From Aradus depressus (Eukaryota > Arthropoda > Insecta > Hemiptera > Aradidae): DNA of 64,000 bases. The position numbers were made by a program, and so were the translations under genes. This document shows positions 21,880 to 33,224 of the stretch, one piece after another. Position 1 is the stretch's first letter, and each line of letters starts with the position of its first letter. Location: contig OY759222.1 in NCBI GenBank assembly GCA_963662175.1, forward strand, positions 19,974,222 through 20,038,221, written 5' to 3'. Below the pieces are notes generated by a model. The model did no database searches, was not told the DNA's origin, and saw only the letters and a program-made list of their open reading frames with translations.

Positions 21880-22010
21880 TAGTTTTATAGTTAACAGAAT
21901 GTCTCGAGGCCAACGTCTGCGTAGACGGTGTAGAAGGATTGTTAGGATGGGACTATGAGGATAAGCGTTGTGTTAAACGGTTGGGGCATTTTATAAGTTT
22001 GCAATGGTAT
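21880..22010 (-). pseudogene. jockey-like LINE C-terminal fragment
   Basis: The minus strand reads LHRLRRRWPRDILLTI, the basic W-P-R-D end typical of jockey-clade RT frames. Upstream coding is scrambled by stops. Confidence 0.5.
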
Positions 22011-22183
22011 GTTTGGTGGTTTGTCCGTATTGGCCGCATAACTGTTAGTTCCACATAAGTCTTCTATCTAACTAACATCCGAGGTACCGCATGTTGTTGG
22101 ACTGTACCAGGTAACTGATTCATATACTAACCTATGGACATTGCAGTTAGTTCTACATAGAAGTTATTTGTTTCTTGGCTTAA

Positions 22184-23208
22184 GTTTTTGGTTTTTCTTC
22201 CAACTTCTTAATTGTACAGGACGGCGATATTTCTGCAATTGGGTCCATGGATGAGACTGAGAGTGGAGTCAGACTACCAATAGAAAGGGTACTTATTAAT
22301 TAGCTCGACCACACCTCAATTTCCATTGTTGTAAGCGATGATGGGCTCTAGACAGATTATCAATATTTACTGACATCTATATCTGAAACAAAATAAAATT
22401 CGAACATGTATAAATCACAAGGGGTGGGTATGCTGGCGTGCCGCCCGCGGAACATATAATCTGCCCTTCACGTCGTACCAATCCGAATAGTTAGTCAGGT
22501 TAATAAAAAATAAACCGCATTTGCAAATCATTCATCATATACGCATTGCAAATGCGGTTTATTTTTTATTAACCTGACTGACTATTCTGATTGGTACGAC
22601 GTGAAGGGCAGATTATATGTTCCGCGGGCGGCACGCCCGCATACCCACCCCTTGTCATTTATATATGTTCGAATTTTATTTTGTTTCAGATATAGATGCC
22701 AGTAAATATTGATAATCTGTCTAGAGCCCATCGTCGCTTACAACAATGTAAATTGAGGTGTGGTCGAGCTAATTAATAAGTACCATAGAAAGAGTCTCTT
22801 TAAAATCTCCAAAGTTTACTTCATCCTTGGCGTTGTGCTTTAGAATGTCAGGCCCATCTATCACGTCAGCACAGTAGGGGGTGTCAAGGAAGCGGTGGAC
22901 ATGGAAACAGTGACCCGAAGCTGAGAAAACGCGGATGTTTGTGCAATGTAGTATCCAACGACGCGGTCAGTAAGAGAGGAAGTTGCTGCGGTGAGGGTTA
23001 AAGCAACAGATCCTCTTGGGATTGTTCGAAATTACTATTTTTTGAGTCGCAAACGAGTTCGTTCCTATTCCACTCTCAACACTAACATTCTCATCTGTGG
23101 ACTGTCATCGGGTGGCCAGGGCGTGCCTCGTAAATACCACGTTGCGGCCCTTCACGTATGGAGCCTGGAGGGTAGCGATGGCTTTCACTCGCAGACGCTC
23201 TTGGAGAT
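22184..23208 (-). pseudogene. decayed coding region of unknown family, split by a MITE
   Basis: Removing the palindromic MITE (22288-22784) and one copy of its 8-bp duplication leaves one minus-strand frame of about 175 codons with only two in-frame TGA codons. Segments read LHLQERLRVKAIATLQAPYV, NNPKRICCFNPHRSNFLSY, RRWILHCTNIRVFSASGHCF, HVHRFLDTPYCADVIDGPDI, LKHNAKDEVNFGDFKETLS and, after the MITE, IGSLTPLSVSSMDPIAEISP; it ends EEKPKT and TAA. The frame crosses the insertion exactly, which supports genuine former coding. Base composition is clearly coding-like. I do not recognise the family; spaced His/Cys residues (GHCFHVHRF, YCAD) may be metal-binding. Two TGAs and the insertion make it a pseudogene or an unusual transposon ORF. 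Confidence 0.55.
22288..22784. mobile_element. 497-bp palindromic MITE
   Basis: Ends GGTACTTATTAATTAGC / GCTAATTAATAAGTACC. The two arms, about 235 bp each, are nearly perfect inverted copies that meet at a loop of roughly 25 bases around 22530. A perfect 8-bp duplication, ATAGAAAG, lies at 22280-22287 and 22785-22792. An 8-bp target fits hAT, Merlin or P-type transposition. GC-rich blocks such as CCGCCCGCGGAAC sit mid-arm. No ORF. A transcript through it would form a long hairpin. Confidence 0.92.
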
Positions 23209-23344
23209 GCAGTCATCTTCATAAAACTGAAATGTCCTCTTAATCAAGCTCCAGACGTTCCAAACGGAATAATTTTTCCTCGATCGAAGGGAGACTAAAA
23301 CTTTATTGGGAACATTGGAAACAAGGACAAAACTGAATAATAGT

Positions 23345-23775
23345 GAAAAAGGTCGTCAGTGAATCTCCGTCAATGTACTTCCCCAGAATGAAATAATTAA
23401 CTTTTCACTCCAATATTCAATAGTTGACTTACATATGGGCTCCTTAATCCTCATACTAAATCTTTTGTCGATAAATTCATTATATTGGCAGTTATTAGAG
23501 TTTTTGTGTTAAGCCCTTTTCCCTAATTCCCCCTTTCCCTTTGTTAAATTTAGCTGAAAATCAATAGGTGTCGTTAAAGGGTTCTGGATTCACATATACA
23601 TTTTTGTGTCGAGAAATTCATTCTATCAGGAGTTACCATGTTCACAGACACACAGAGTTTTTTTTTTCATATTTGGAAACTGGAGGTCGAAAAATAGGAA
23701 AACGTGAAATTCCGTTGAAAACTCCGCATCGAATTTTTGATTGATTAGATAACTTCCCCTATACTTCGTATAGCT
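23345..23775 (+). repeat. D1 dispersed repeat
   Basis: Runs from AAAGGTCGTCAGTGAATCTC to TATACTTCGTATAGCTGAGG. Contains GTTACCATGTTCACAGACAC and a T tract. Confidence 0.8.
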
Positions 23776-23989
23776 GAGGAAGTAACTATCCTTTAATATG
23801 ATATGAACTAGCTGATATATATGTTCGAATCATGCCTAGTCCTCATTTTGTACACCCTCTCAATGGCATTTTTCTTCCATTTTTTTGAGGGTGCCTCAGA
23901 TTAGGGTGATGAAGTATCACTCACTTGACATTTTTGGTGACTTTTAGGACGGAGCCTGGGGAGTGATGACCTTTCTTCACTTTACTTCT

Positions 23990-24360
23990 GCAGTATAGAA
24001 AAAGTTATGACTTCCTGTAAATGTTGTTTTTACTTCCCCAGCTAAACGAAGTATAGGCGAAGTCTGACAGAAATTTGCGGGAGTTTTCCACGGAATTTTC
24101 CAACCTCCTGATTCAAGAATGAAAAAAAAAAAAAATGTCTGCGAGTGTTTTTGACCCAATAACTTCGGACGAAACCTATTGATTTTACTAACTGCCGATC
24201 TAATAAACATATTGATATGAAATACCATATTTAAATTCAAAATCTCAAAAGGACGACAACTAATATTTTTCAGCGAAATCAGCCGAGTGGAAGGGAGGGG
24301 GGATTAGGGTGGTTTAACCCCGAAACCGTAATACACGTAATCGTGCTGGGGAAGTACCCT
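23990..24360 (-). repeat. D1 dispersed repeat
   Basis: Plus strand starts TTTACTTCCCCAGCTAAACG then AAGTATAGG and ends GTGCTGGGGAAGTACC, the D1 pattern in reverse. Confidence 0.75.
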
Positions 24361-24368
24361 CCACGACT

Positions 24369-25072
24369 TTTACTTCCCTAGCTGTACGAAGTATAAGGGA
24401 AGTTATGTAATCGATCAAAAATTCGACGCGGAGTTTTCAACGGAATTTCATGTTTTCCGACTTCCAGATTCCAAATATGAAAAAAAAACCTTCTGTCTGT
24501 ATGTGTGTCTATGAACATGATAACTCTCGGTAGAATGAATATATCAACATGAAATTTCATATTTGAAGGCAAACCCCAATGAGTACGTAACCTGTCAAAT
24601 TTCTGCGATATCAGCCTAAGGAATGGGGGTTTAGGGGGTTCAATTTAAAAACTCTAATAACTGTCGATGCAATGAAATTTTTTCTTCTTCTTCCTGCGGC
24701 GCTACGGTCCTGAAAGAACCCGAGTCTCCGTCACAATCCTCCTCTATTCGTCTCGATCCAAAACCTTCTCTCTCCATCCTCTGATGCCCAACACTCGGAG
24801 GTCCGCCTCGACGTCGTCCAGCCAACGGAGTCTCGGTCTTCCTCTTCTCCTGGCACGCCTGGCCTACCGTAGAGGGCCTGTTTAGGGAGTCTTCACGTTA
24901 ATGTGCGGAACTTGAGTATTTTTACGATACAAAATTTAGTATAAGGATTTAGGAGCGCCTATGTAAGTCAACTGAATATTAGCGCAAACGGTTGACTGGT
25001 TTTGGAGGGGGAGCGAAAAGTTGATTGATTAATTATGGGGAAGTACATTACCAGTGATTCACCGACGACTTT
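24369..25072 (-). repeat. D1 dispersed repeat with a nested LINE fragment
   Basis: Opens TTTACTTCCCTAGCTGTACG then AAGTATAAGG and closes ATTCACCGACGACTTTTT. Its middle is interrupted at 24679-24933 by LINE-derived DNA. Confidence 0.8.
24679..24933 (-). pseudogene. LINE 3' terminal coding fragment
   Basis: The minus strand reads [32 protein letters not shown], a stop in place of W, then RRIVTETRVLSGP and a stop. This is the highly recurrent C-terminal tail of insect non-LTR ORF2 proteins (RWLDDVE.DL..LG..GWR...DR..WR). A GAA-rich tail follows on that strand (plus-strand TTTCTTCTTCTTC at 24680). Inserted in D1: host sequence resumes at TACAAAATTTAGTATAAGG. Confidence 0.75.
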
Positions 25073-25257
25073 TTTTTTTTGTTGTATTTATTTTTTATTG
25101 AATCATATGTTCCTCTTTTTCCTTGTGTTCGTCTCGATGTCAAGGTGACAAATTGTTTCGAACGGAAAATCCCCCTACATATTAATTAGGAAAGCCGTTT
25201 GTTTGTGGGGGCGAAGGGGGGGGGGGGGGGGGGTTCACAAATGTATAACTATTTATT

Positions 25258-25640
25258 TTTACTTCCCTAGATGTACGAAGTATTAGAGAAGTTATGTAAT
25301 CAGACAGAAATTCTATGTAGAGTTTTCGGAATTTCATGTTTTTCCAACCCCTGATCCCAAAAATGTGTGTATCTGTAAACACGATAACTCCTAATAGAAT
25401 TAATGTATCGACATGAAATTTTATATGGATATCGATGAGGACGACACCTATTGATTATTGACGAGAAAGAAGGGGAGGGTACAACTCAAAAATTCGCTCT
25501 CAATTCACTAAGAGGATTCAGAAGTCCCTGTCTGTCAACTATTAATTTTTCATTATTTTCAGTGAAAAATTGATTGATTAATTCGTGAGGGGAAATAAGT
25601 TGCCGGTGATCTACCGACGACTTTTTTTTTACGTCCCAGC
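25258..25640 (-). repeat. D1 dispersed repeat
   Basis: TTTACTTCCCTAGATGTACG through GTGATCTACCGACGACTTTT. A (G)n tract of about 25 bases at 25207-25232 lies just outside the boundary. Confidence 0.75.
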
Positions 25641-26115
25641 TATATGAAATATAGGTAAAGTAATGTTATCGGTTGAAATTCGATAGTCAACAATAAAATG
25701 TCAGAATTTCCTTTTTTTTTTTCTGTAAACACGATAACTCCCGATATAATGAATCTATCGAAACGACATTCAGTATATGAATCTAGAACTCAATAAGGAA
25801 GACACCTATTATTTTTCAGCCGAATCGACCAAAGAGAAGGGGGGATTAGGAGGGCTTAACACAAATTCGGGGGAGATCAAGTCACAAAGCCTAATAACTG
25901 CTGATATAATGGATGTATCGACACGAAATTTTATAAGATGATTAAGTCAACTATTGATTTTTATTCCAAGGAGTCGATCGGTTTTTAGAGGAAGAGTGTT
26001 TTTTTTTTTTCTTAGAGAGGTTAACTTAACATGAAATTATCATGAAATTGAAAATTGTTAACCAAACACGTAACTTCCCCTATAATCAGGTAGCATAATC
26101 GGGGAAGTAAAGAAT
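25640..26115. repeat. D1 dispersed repeats, rearranged
   Basis: A minus-oriented start (AGCTATATGAAATATAGG) runs into a plus-oriented end (TAACTTCCCCTATAATC then GGGGAAGTAAAG), so two copies have been joined head to head. Confidence 0.6.
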
Positions 26116-26129
26116 TAATTAAAGTAAAA

Positions 26130-26400
26130 TAAGTAAGTAGCCGTGAAAGAGGCGTCATGGCGCCCCCCCATGATCCTATTTAGATGAGACGACCCCAGCG
26201 CCATCTGGTGGGTGGCAGTGTGGGACACTTGGGTAGGCTTGGTTCACCGACCTCCTCCCGGGACTGGGCGTGTATCATCGCCATTTTCACCATCCACCAC
26301 GAGGGAGGGATCAATCCCGAAGATCCATCCGGATTTACATATAGGATCTGTGTTAAACCAATCCTCTTAACGCACGCGTTCAAAAATTATCACCTATATG
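26130..26400 (+). other. GC-rich block of unknown nature
   Basis: Sharp rise in GC, with GACCCCAGCGCCATCTGGTG, GGAAGAT-type and ACCTCCTCCCGGGACTGG words. Open frames exist on both strands, but neither shows a recognisable motif and no splice pair was found. Could be a captured exon or a repeat head. Confidence 0.3.
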
Positions 26401-26639
26401 TACGAATTACCCCTTTTTTTTTGATGCTGACTATAGTTTGAAGTTATCCCTGGCTACAGTAGCATACGACAAAAGTATAGAAATATTCAGTGCGCAGATT
26501 GACTCTGGTTGTCAAGAATAAAAGATGAGAGATTAAGGAAATTCAATTTATAGTAAAAAAAAAAAATCATGTGTCGTCCTCCAGATTTTTGATTCACTTA
26601 TGAAATTTTGTGATGAAGCTTTTTTTTTTTTTTTTTATA

Positions 26640-26918
26640 GTTATCTTATAGTATCTTATATTTTATTAAATTGAAAAATGTGTCTACTTATTATAAACGT
26701 ATCTTGTATTATTTTGTTTATGTACTCATATATTTTTAAATATTTATTTGTTCAGTTTTTATTAATTTCATAAGATGAGACTTTTTTTTTTAGTTTTGTT
26801 ATTACTACTAATCATAGATGTGTTAGACTCAAGTAGTTATAAATCTAGTTTATAAGCTTCTTAATGTATAAATTCTTTTGACGTATCCTATTACCATGTA
26901 TTGGATTAACGGAAATAA

Positions 26919-26952
<34 letters not shown>

Positions 26953-27000
26953 AATACACTGTCAGTTATTGAAGGTATTTCTATTAGGCCTTCCCCCCTA
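26640..27000. other. AT-rich DNA with a (TTA)n microsatellite
   Basis: The (ATT)n run at about 26919-26950 is the only distinct element. Confidence 0.6.
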
Positions 27001-27049
27001 ATCTTCTCCAAAACTTTGATCGCTTTGACTGAAAAACAATGGGTGACCT

Positions 27050-27982
27050 TATAGGGTTCTGGAAACACATGTAAAATTACTTGTCGATAAATTTATTCCA
27101 TTGGGAGTATTATATTCACGGAACGGAAAATGTTTTTCCATTTTTTAAATTCGGGGTGGACCAACATGAAATTCCGATGAAACCTCAACATCGAATTTCT
27201 GACCAATTACATAACTTTCCGTATACTAGGTGAAATAATCATAGGTGTCTCAGGGTCTTCTGAATCCTCACATCAAATTTCAGGTTAGGTTAGGTTTTAT
27301 GACTCATGCTTTAACTACGAGGTCATATTGCCTACTACCAGAGCGCTTTTTCGTCACTCTGATGGACATGGGCCCGACTCTACTGTGGGAGTCTTTAATT
27401 TTGCCTACCCTAAATTTTTATTCACCTAGGCTAGGGGTCTTTAACGAGTACCTGCCATCGTACAGCCTCGGGACCATCGCTTAATGTCCCATCCGAAGGA
27501 GGGCGTGTTTAAGTTTATTTTACCTCCCAGATAAAATAAATTAAGGGCCTCGGTCGGGTTACGAACCCACGTTCTTGAGCTCAAAAGACAAGCACGCATA
27601 CCACTGAGCTACCGGCGCCCTCTCACTAAATTTCATATTAGGGTTTTGATTTGAGACCCGTTTTCTGATCTCTCCTTCTTTCTGGTCGATTTCATTGAAA
27701 TTTGACCAGTGTTGTCCTTATTGGGTTTTATATTCACATGTAAAATTTCATGTCGATATGTCATAACATGGGCAGTTATTAAGTTTTTTTAGTACAACTC
27801 TCTTAAGCCGAGTCTATTGAAAATTCCAACATTTTGTATTGCTACCCCTTCCATTTGACTGATATGGTTGAAATTCATTAAGTCGTCGTTATGTCCTTTC
27901 TAACAGGAGTTGTCCTGTTCTCAGGACACACAACATTTTTTTTTTTTTTCATTTTGAATCATTAGGGGGTCCGAAAACATGA
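27050..27982 (+). repeat. D1 dispersed repeats around an S1 SINE
   Basis: D1 words ATTACATAACTTTCCGTATA (before the SINE) and GTTATTAAGTTTTTTTAGTA and TGTCGATATGTC (after it) flank the S1 copy at 27283-27627. Confidence 0.65.
27283..27627 (-). mobile_element. S1 SINE, near full length
   Basis: Plus strand opens GGTTAGGTTAGGTTTTATG and ends GAGCTACCGGCGCCC. Target duplication AAATTTCA at 27275-27282 and 27628-27635. Confidence 0.9.
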
Positions 27983-28039
27983 ACTGGTGAAAATATTTAA
28001 TTTCTTGACATTATATTTCTATATTTCCTTTACACTTGG

Positions 28040-28370
28040 TATTGCTCGCTTTGATTGACAACGGTGGTGTAGGGTGAGCGCTACAGAGAGTGGGTTAAGG
28101 ATTATTGTGAGAGAATGAAGGGTGTGTTATTCTAAAGAGGGGATCCTATTGGTGGGACAGGAGTTGTACCCCCCTCCCAAGGCCGCCCTTATCGATTCCA
28201 ATGTTTGTCGGAGGTGGTGAACAAGTGTATCTGGGGCCTGTTCAACGGTAACACCACCCCCACCCTCAGTGGCAAAGGAAGCCACCATTGCTCCAGTTGA
28301 GGGCAGTATCGAAAATCTACCGAAAATCCCAGTGAAGACTCTCAATTTCGGGAAAAGCTAGCTTTCTTTT
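28040..28370 (-). other. GC-rich insert between D1 copies
   Basis: A minus frame of 72 codons (28127-28345) reads MRVFTGIFGRFSILPSTGAM and ends ESIRAALGGGYNSCPTNRIP. No family recognised and no splice sites identified. Confidence 0.3.
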
Positions 28371-28394
28371 CCGAACATAATTTACTTCAGAAGA

Positions 28395-29110
28395 AAAATA
28401 AGAAGAGTGGATATCGCGACGTAGATATTATTTACGGACTTCTAAATTCGCATATAAAATTTGGTGTCGATACGTTCATTCTGTCAGGAAATATATTCTA
28501 TTTTGTATCAAAGTAGGGACAGTTATGTATTTCGCTTGAAATTCGAAGTTGAGTTTTCACCGGAATTGCATTTTTTCTAAACCCCCTAATTCCAAAAATA
28601 AAGAAAAAAATTCTTGTCTGTCTGTGAACTTGATAACTCCCGATGGAATTGAAATATCGACACATATTATATGTGTATCCAGAACTCTTGAAGGACGATA
28701 CGTATTGATTTTCAGGCAAATCGGTCAACACAAAAACTCTAATGACTGCCATTGTAATGATTGTATTGACACGAAATTTCGTATGTATACTCAAAACCCT
28801 ATAAGGGCAATACCTATTAATTTTCAGAAGAAATTCAGAAGAATCAATCGAAGGGAAGGTGTTTAGAGAGGGGATGAACTCAAAAATCGCAATAACTGCC
28901 GATGTAATGAATGTATTGACACGGAATTTCGTATGAGGATTCAGATGCCATTATATAAGTCAAATATTGAGTTTTAGCATAAAAGGTTGATTGGCTTTAG
29001 CGGGAGAGCGAAAACGTAATTGATTAATTTGTGGTGAATAATAAACTTTGTGGTGATTACGATTTTTTAGCCTAGAAAAGGGTATACTGGGGAAGCACAT
29101 TGTGGTCGAT
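28395..29110 (-). repeat. D1 dispersed repeats, several modules
   Basis: Repeated modules with GATAACTCCCGATGGAATTG, AATGACTGCCATTGTAATG and AATAACTGCCGATGTAATG at roughly 160-bp spacing show the internal tandem structure of D1. Confidence 0.7.
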
Positions 29111-29159
29111 TCATCAACGACTATTTTCTTTTATTTTTTCCTCCTTGAGTTAATTATGT

Positions 29160-29323
29160 CTGATGCCCGGGCTTTAACTGGGACTTTAACGAGTACCTGA
29201 CAGGGCTTAGGTTTTTTTTTTTACCTTCCAGATACAATAAACGTAAGGGCTACGGTCGGATATTGAACCCGCGATCTTGATATCAGTAAGCAAGCACGCA
29301 CTCTACTGAGCTACCGGCGCCCT
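29160..29323 (-). repeat. S1 SINE, internally deleted
   Basis: TGATGCCCGGGCTTTAACT at one end, GCTACCGGCGCCCTTT at the other, with GGACTTTAACGAGTACCTGA between them; the middle third is missing. Confidence 0.8.
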
Positions 29324-29718
29324 TTATTGGCTAGATACAAAGATGGGAAATGTAAAAGACATTTAATTCTCGTTAAAAGAGTTAAATTTTACCGCCTTCG
29401 ACATATGGAACTGTAAAAAAAAATACTAGTTTAACTAGTATGGTTGAATGTAACCGTTAGTTGGCTCAGTGTTCTTATTGAAGAGAGAGGAAAGATGAGG
29501 CTACTAAATAGGCATGGAGAGAAAATATTTTAGAAAAATGCAATTAGAATAATTTAGGTCAAGGTGTCAATGAACCAACCATCTTTCTATGTCTCGTCTT
29601 CAAATAGCATGCCCCCTTCCACTCTGACTGAGATGCAGCAGTTTGTAGCCTCCTGCATCCTCAGGTCAACATGTACACATCCGGATGTCAGGATTTAATA
29701 ATTATTTTAATTTATTTT

Positions 29719-30325
29719 TTACTCAACGCACTTCTAAATAGACGATCAAAATTAGACAGGACACAAAAAACGGAACTGTACTTATTTAGATCATTATGGA
29801 CATGCGGATCACAGATATACGGTTCAGCAAAAACATCCAACATCAAACGAATTCAGGCATTTCGGTCAAAAACCCTGAGACTGATAACACAGTGCCCCCC
29901 ATATATAAACAACAGAACCCTTCATAACGATCTTATGATACACACAGTACCCGACACAATTCAAACTACTTACATACGGCTTTTTAGAAAACTTTACACA
30001 CATACAAACCCAGAAATACGTACTTTATCTTCACAACACTTAGCACAAAACCTTTTTTTTTTTTTTTTACCTCATTTTCCTTTACTTTTATCATCTCTCT
30101 TACCCATCCATCAAAATTGTCTTTCAATTCTTTTTTATTTATTTACTTATTTATTTTTTCTGTCTTGTCCTAATAATTAAGATACATTTTCGTCCCGAGG
30201 ACCTACCACTGGGTGGCCTTCCTCTCACATGCCCTTCACGCCAACATATCAATACTTACCATCATAGATGCTGGTTGTTGCACCCTAGCAACAGTTTTAT
30301 CTTTATAAATAAAATACAAAAAAAA
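29719..30325 (+). pseudogene. jockey-like LINE 3' end
   Basis: From about 29719 to 30052 one plus-strand frame reads NALLNRRSKLDRTQKTELYL, SLWTCGSQIYGSAKTSNIKR, RIQAFRSKTLRLITQCPPYI, NRTLHNDLMIHTVPDTIQTT and ends SQHLAQNL at a long T tract. The order (basic KL.., W-T-x-G-x-x-I-x-G-S-A, IxxAPxY(V/I)xNxTLHNDL) is the C-terminal part of a jockey-clade RT. It is 5' truncated. A 3' UTR follows to ATAAATAAAATAC and A14 at about 30311-30330, the probable poly(A) tail. Coding stops being recognisable at the T tract, which may be a slippage expansion. Confidence 0.8.
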
Positions 30326-30489
30326 AAAAAATATATTTTGTAAAGTATTGTCTTAAACTTCATTTCTTCTGAGTCTAGTTATGACTTAATAAAAAATCTA
30401 CACTAATATGAGTAACTCTATTCACTATTTTCCAATAGTACACGCCTAATGACACGGTCAGTCCAAAAGAAAATATGGCAAACTCAATC

Positions 30490-31310
30490 TAAGGAAATAC
30501 AATATCGAATTTTTGACCGATAACATAACTTGTGTACTTTGTATAGCTGGTGAAGTAGAATTATCCTAGTTATATGTCTCAGATCATATTATATGGCTCA
30601 AAACATCCAATTAGTCGGACATTGCAGACAATTACGTCTCCAATTCATAGTTAATTTGTCTTCTTCTCCTGGACCTTTTAGCTCGCAGGTTCTGCACTTA
30701 TTTTTCCGTTAATATTTCTGTAGGGAATTTTCCTCGGTGAGATGTTTTTGATTGATGGAAAGCTAAATCTGGAACATATTCTTTAGCCATGGAGGAAATC
30801 CCACAAAATCAATAATCTTATCTTTTTTTTTTTTTTTTTTTTTGCTGTAATCGTGATGGAAATAACTTACAGTGAAATAAGTACATTGACGTATAAATTT
30901 TGATTAACGTTTTGTCAAAATTACTTCTACCCTTAATTATTGAAGGCAATATAGATTTGAAGCTCTCACTGATCAGTTTAAAAAAAAAATAGTCAATGAG
31001 TCAGTTTTCACTCTCCACATAAAACCGATCCACCGGTTTGGCTAAAATTCAATAGGTATATAATTTTGAGCCGGTATATCGGCAGTTATCAGAGTTTTTG
31101 ATTCAGCTGAAAATAGATAGTAGTCCACATGGATATCTGGATACACATGTAAAATGTCGTTTTGATATATTCAACTTATTGGTAGTTACCCATATCCAGT
31201 TCATAGACAGACACACGGCACAGGAATTTTACTTCTTCAGATATAGGATTATTGTTGAATTTACACCGGAATTTCATGATTTCCGACCTCTATTCCAAAA
31301 ATGGAAAATC
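30490..31310. repeat. D1 fragments, mixed orientation
   Basis: TTTTTGACCGATAACATAAC at 30510 and module words around 31050-31200 (GGCAGTTATCAGAGTTTTT) are D1. A 20-base T tract lies near 30824. Confidence 0.55.
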
Positions 31311-31600
31311 TCTCTCTGTCTGTGAACACGATAACTCCCGATAGAAAGATTGTATCGATATGAAATTTTGTGTATCCAGAACCTTTTATGGAAAAGATAT
31401 GATGATTTTCATCCAAATCAGCCAGAGAGAAGGGCGATTAGCTCTTAAAATAAAAGCTCTAATAATTGCCCCTTTGTAAGTCAAATTTTGATTTTTACTT
31501 CAAACGGTCGATTGATTTTCGAGGGAGAGCAAACACTTAATTGAATAATTCGTACTGGGGAATTACATTGCTGATGATTCGCCGTCTTCTCCCCCCCCCC
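31310..31600 (-). repeat. D1 fragment ending in a poly(C) tract
   Basis: CACGATAACTCCCGATAGAA to TGATTCGCCGTC, then about 20 C residues at 31592-31611. Confidence 0.65.
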
Positions 31601-31699
31601 CCCCCCCCCCCTTTTTTTGTATTCAGTATGTCGAAAACCATGTAATTCGGGTGTAAACACAACATCGAATTTCTGACAGATTACATACATCGCCTGATT

Positions 31700-32480
31700 G
31701 TTTACTTCCTCAGTTAAACGAAGTATATAGGGGAAGTTATGTAATCGGTTAAAAATTCGATGGGATGTTTTCAACGAAATTTCATATTTTTCGACCTCTA
31801 GATTCCAAATATCATAAAAAATTTCGTGTGTTTCCTGTGAATGCGATAAGGGGCAATTTATAAATTACGTAAGGCTTTTTTAAAGCTAATTTGACCCCCC
31901 CCCCCCCAGTGTAAGATATCATAAGATTTGAACTACCCCCCCTACCCCTTGATAAGAAATTTTCGTAAGAAATGATCGTATTGATAGAATGAATGACAGT
32001 TTGAGCTGCTTGTACCCAAGCTTTAAATAATAGTGGATGTAAATATCCAGACATATCAGGTATAATAAATAAATGATACTAAAATGACAATTATTTTTCA
32101 AAATTCATGCAATAGGGAAATCCCTAGTCAGCGAAACAATAGAATAAAAAAATGTCTAGAAGTACTGAGACCATAAGATTTCTGTAGGATTCAATACTGA
32201 ATTTGAGAACTAAGTACAGATGGCGCTATCCAATAGCGCCATTTCTTAGCGCGAAAGTAGTAGATTTTAAATTCAAAAACTTACATAAGATCAAATTCTT
32301 TATCCCCCTCCCCTATAGTAATATTGAGCTTATCCCCCCCCCCCCCCCCCCCCTCTAAATGCCTTACGTAATTTATGAATGACCCCTAACTCCCGAAAGA
32401 ATGAATTTTATATGCGAATCTAGAACCCTCTAACGACGCCACCTATTGATTTTCAGCCATATCAACCAAAGGGAAGAGAG
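31700..32480 (-). repeat. D1 copy split by a TA-flanked MITE
   Basis: Left part ACTTCCTCAGTTAAACGAAG...GTGAATGCGATA, right part ACTCCCGAAAGAATG...ATTTTCAGCC. Joined across the MITE they restore the D1 sequence CGATAACTCCCG. Confidence 0.85.
31849..32386. mobile_element. 538-bp MITE inserted at TA inside D1
   Basis: Left end AGGGGCAATTTATAAATTAC, right end (reversed) GGGGTCATTCATAAATTACG; both continue GTAAGGC. TA flanks at 31847-31848 and 32387-32388 match the empty site in other D1 copies. C-tracts (about 14 and 20 bases) sit subterminally at each side, and a small hairpin with GATGGCGCTATCC / AATAGCGCCATT lies at 32220. No transposase. Confidence 0.85.
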
Positions 32481-32924
32481 AGAGAAAATAAGGGACAGAT
32501 TTACATACCCCTATTTCACATTTTTTGTCTTTAATATGATATTTTACCTGTTTGTAGTGGTATATATTGCACGTGAAGTGCCCTGACGTTCTGATGTTCG
32601 GTTTCTGGTCAGATATCAGAAATATCTCCAAGTCTATCTTTGGGTTGGTTTATTTTTAGTAAAGCAAGGGAAGACCTTTACGAACACAACCTTGCTTCCT
32701 ACCTCTGTTCTTTTATAATCCTCCTTCAGTTTGGGATTAATAGTTTTTAATTCTGTTTACTTATGTACTTATTGATGATTTAACGCTTCTCAAAGTGGAC
32801 GCTGTGTATCTTATGGGAGGTTTCAAAAGAGGAGAACGGTGACTTAAGTGAAATTTTACACTCATTTAAGCTGCCTACATAATTTTCAATAAAAAAAAAG
32901 TTTATAAATTTCGTCCGTTTGGCT

Positions 32925-33205
32925 TTTGTAGGGGAAATTAATGTAATCCGATAGAATGAATACATCGGCACTTATGTTCAGCTGGATCGGTCGAAGGGAA
33001 AGGAAGGATCATAAGGGCTCAACTCAAAAACCCTAATAACTGCCGATGAAATGAATTTATCGAGGCAAAATTGAGTATCAGGATTCATTAGTCCCTATGT
33101 AAGTACATTATTGATTTTTAGCGCAAACGACTTTTTAGAGGAAGGAGTGAAAAGTTAATTTATTAATTTGTTCTGGGAAAGTACTTTGCCGGTTTATTTT
33201 GATTT
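32925..33205 (-). repeat. D1 fragment
   Basis: AATAACTGCCGATGAAATGA, AGTATCAGGATTC and GAAGGAGTGAAAAGTTAATT in D1 order. Confidence 0.65.
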
Positions 33206-33224
33206 TTTCAAAAATTATTTTCTA

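Noticed and set aside
24640..24825. 61-codon minus frame [12 protein letters not shown]...
   Set aside because: It is an out-of-frame shadow of the LINE tail whose true frame reads [19 protein letters not shown].
26180..26441. overlapping 67- and 85-codon frames on opposite strands
   Set aside because: Both are open simply because the block is GC-rich. No motif, splice pair or conserved start could be seen, so it is kept only as a compositional feature.
29671..30180. 169-codon frame read as a complete gene
   Set aside because: Its start lies upstream of the LINE homology and its end runs through a T tract; only 29719-30052 resembles a protein (jockey RT tail).
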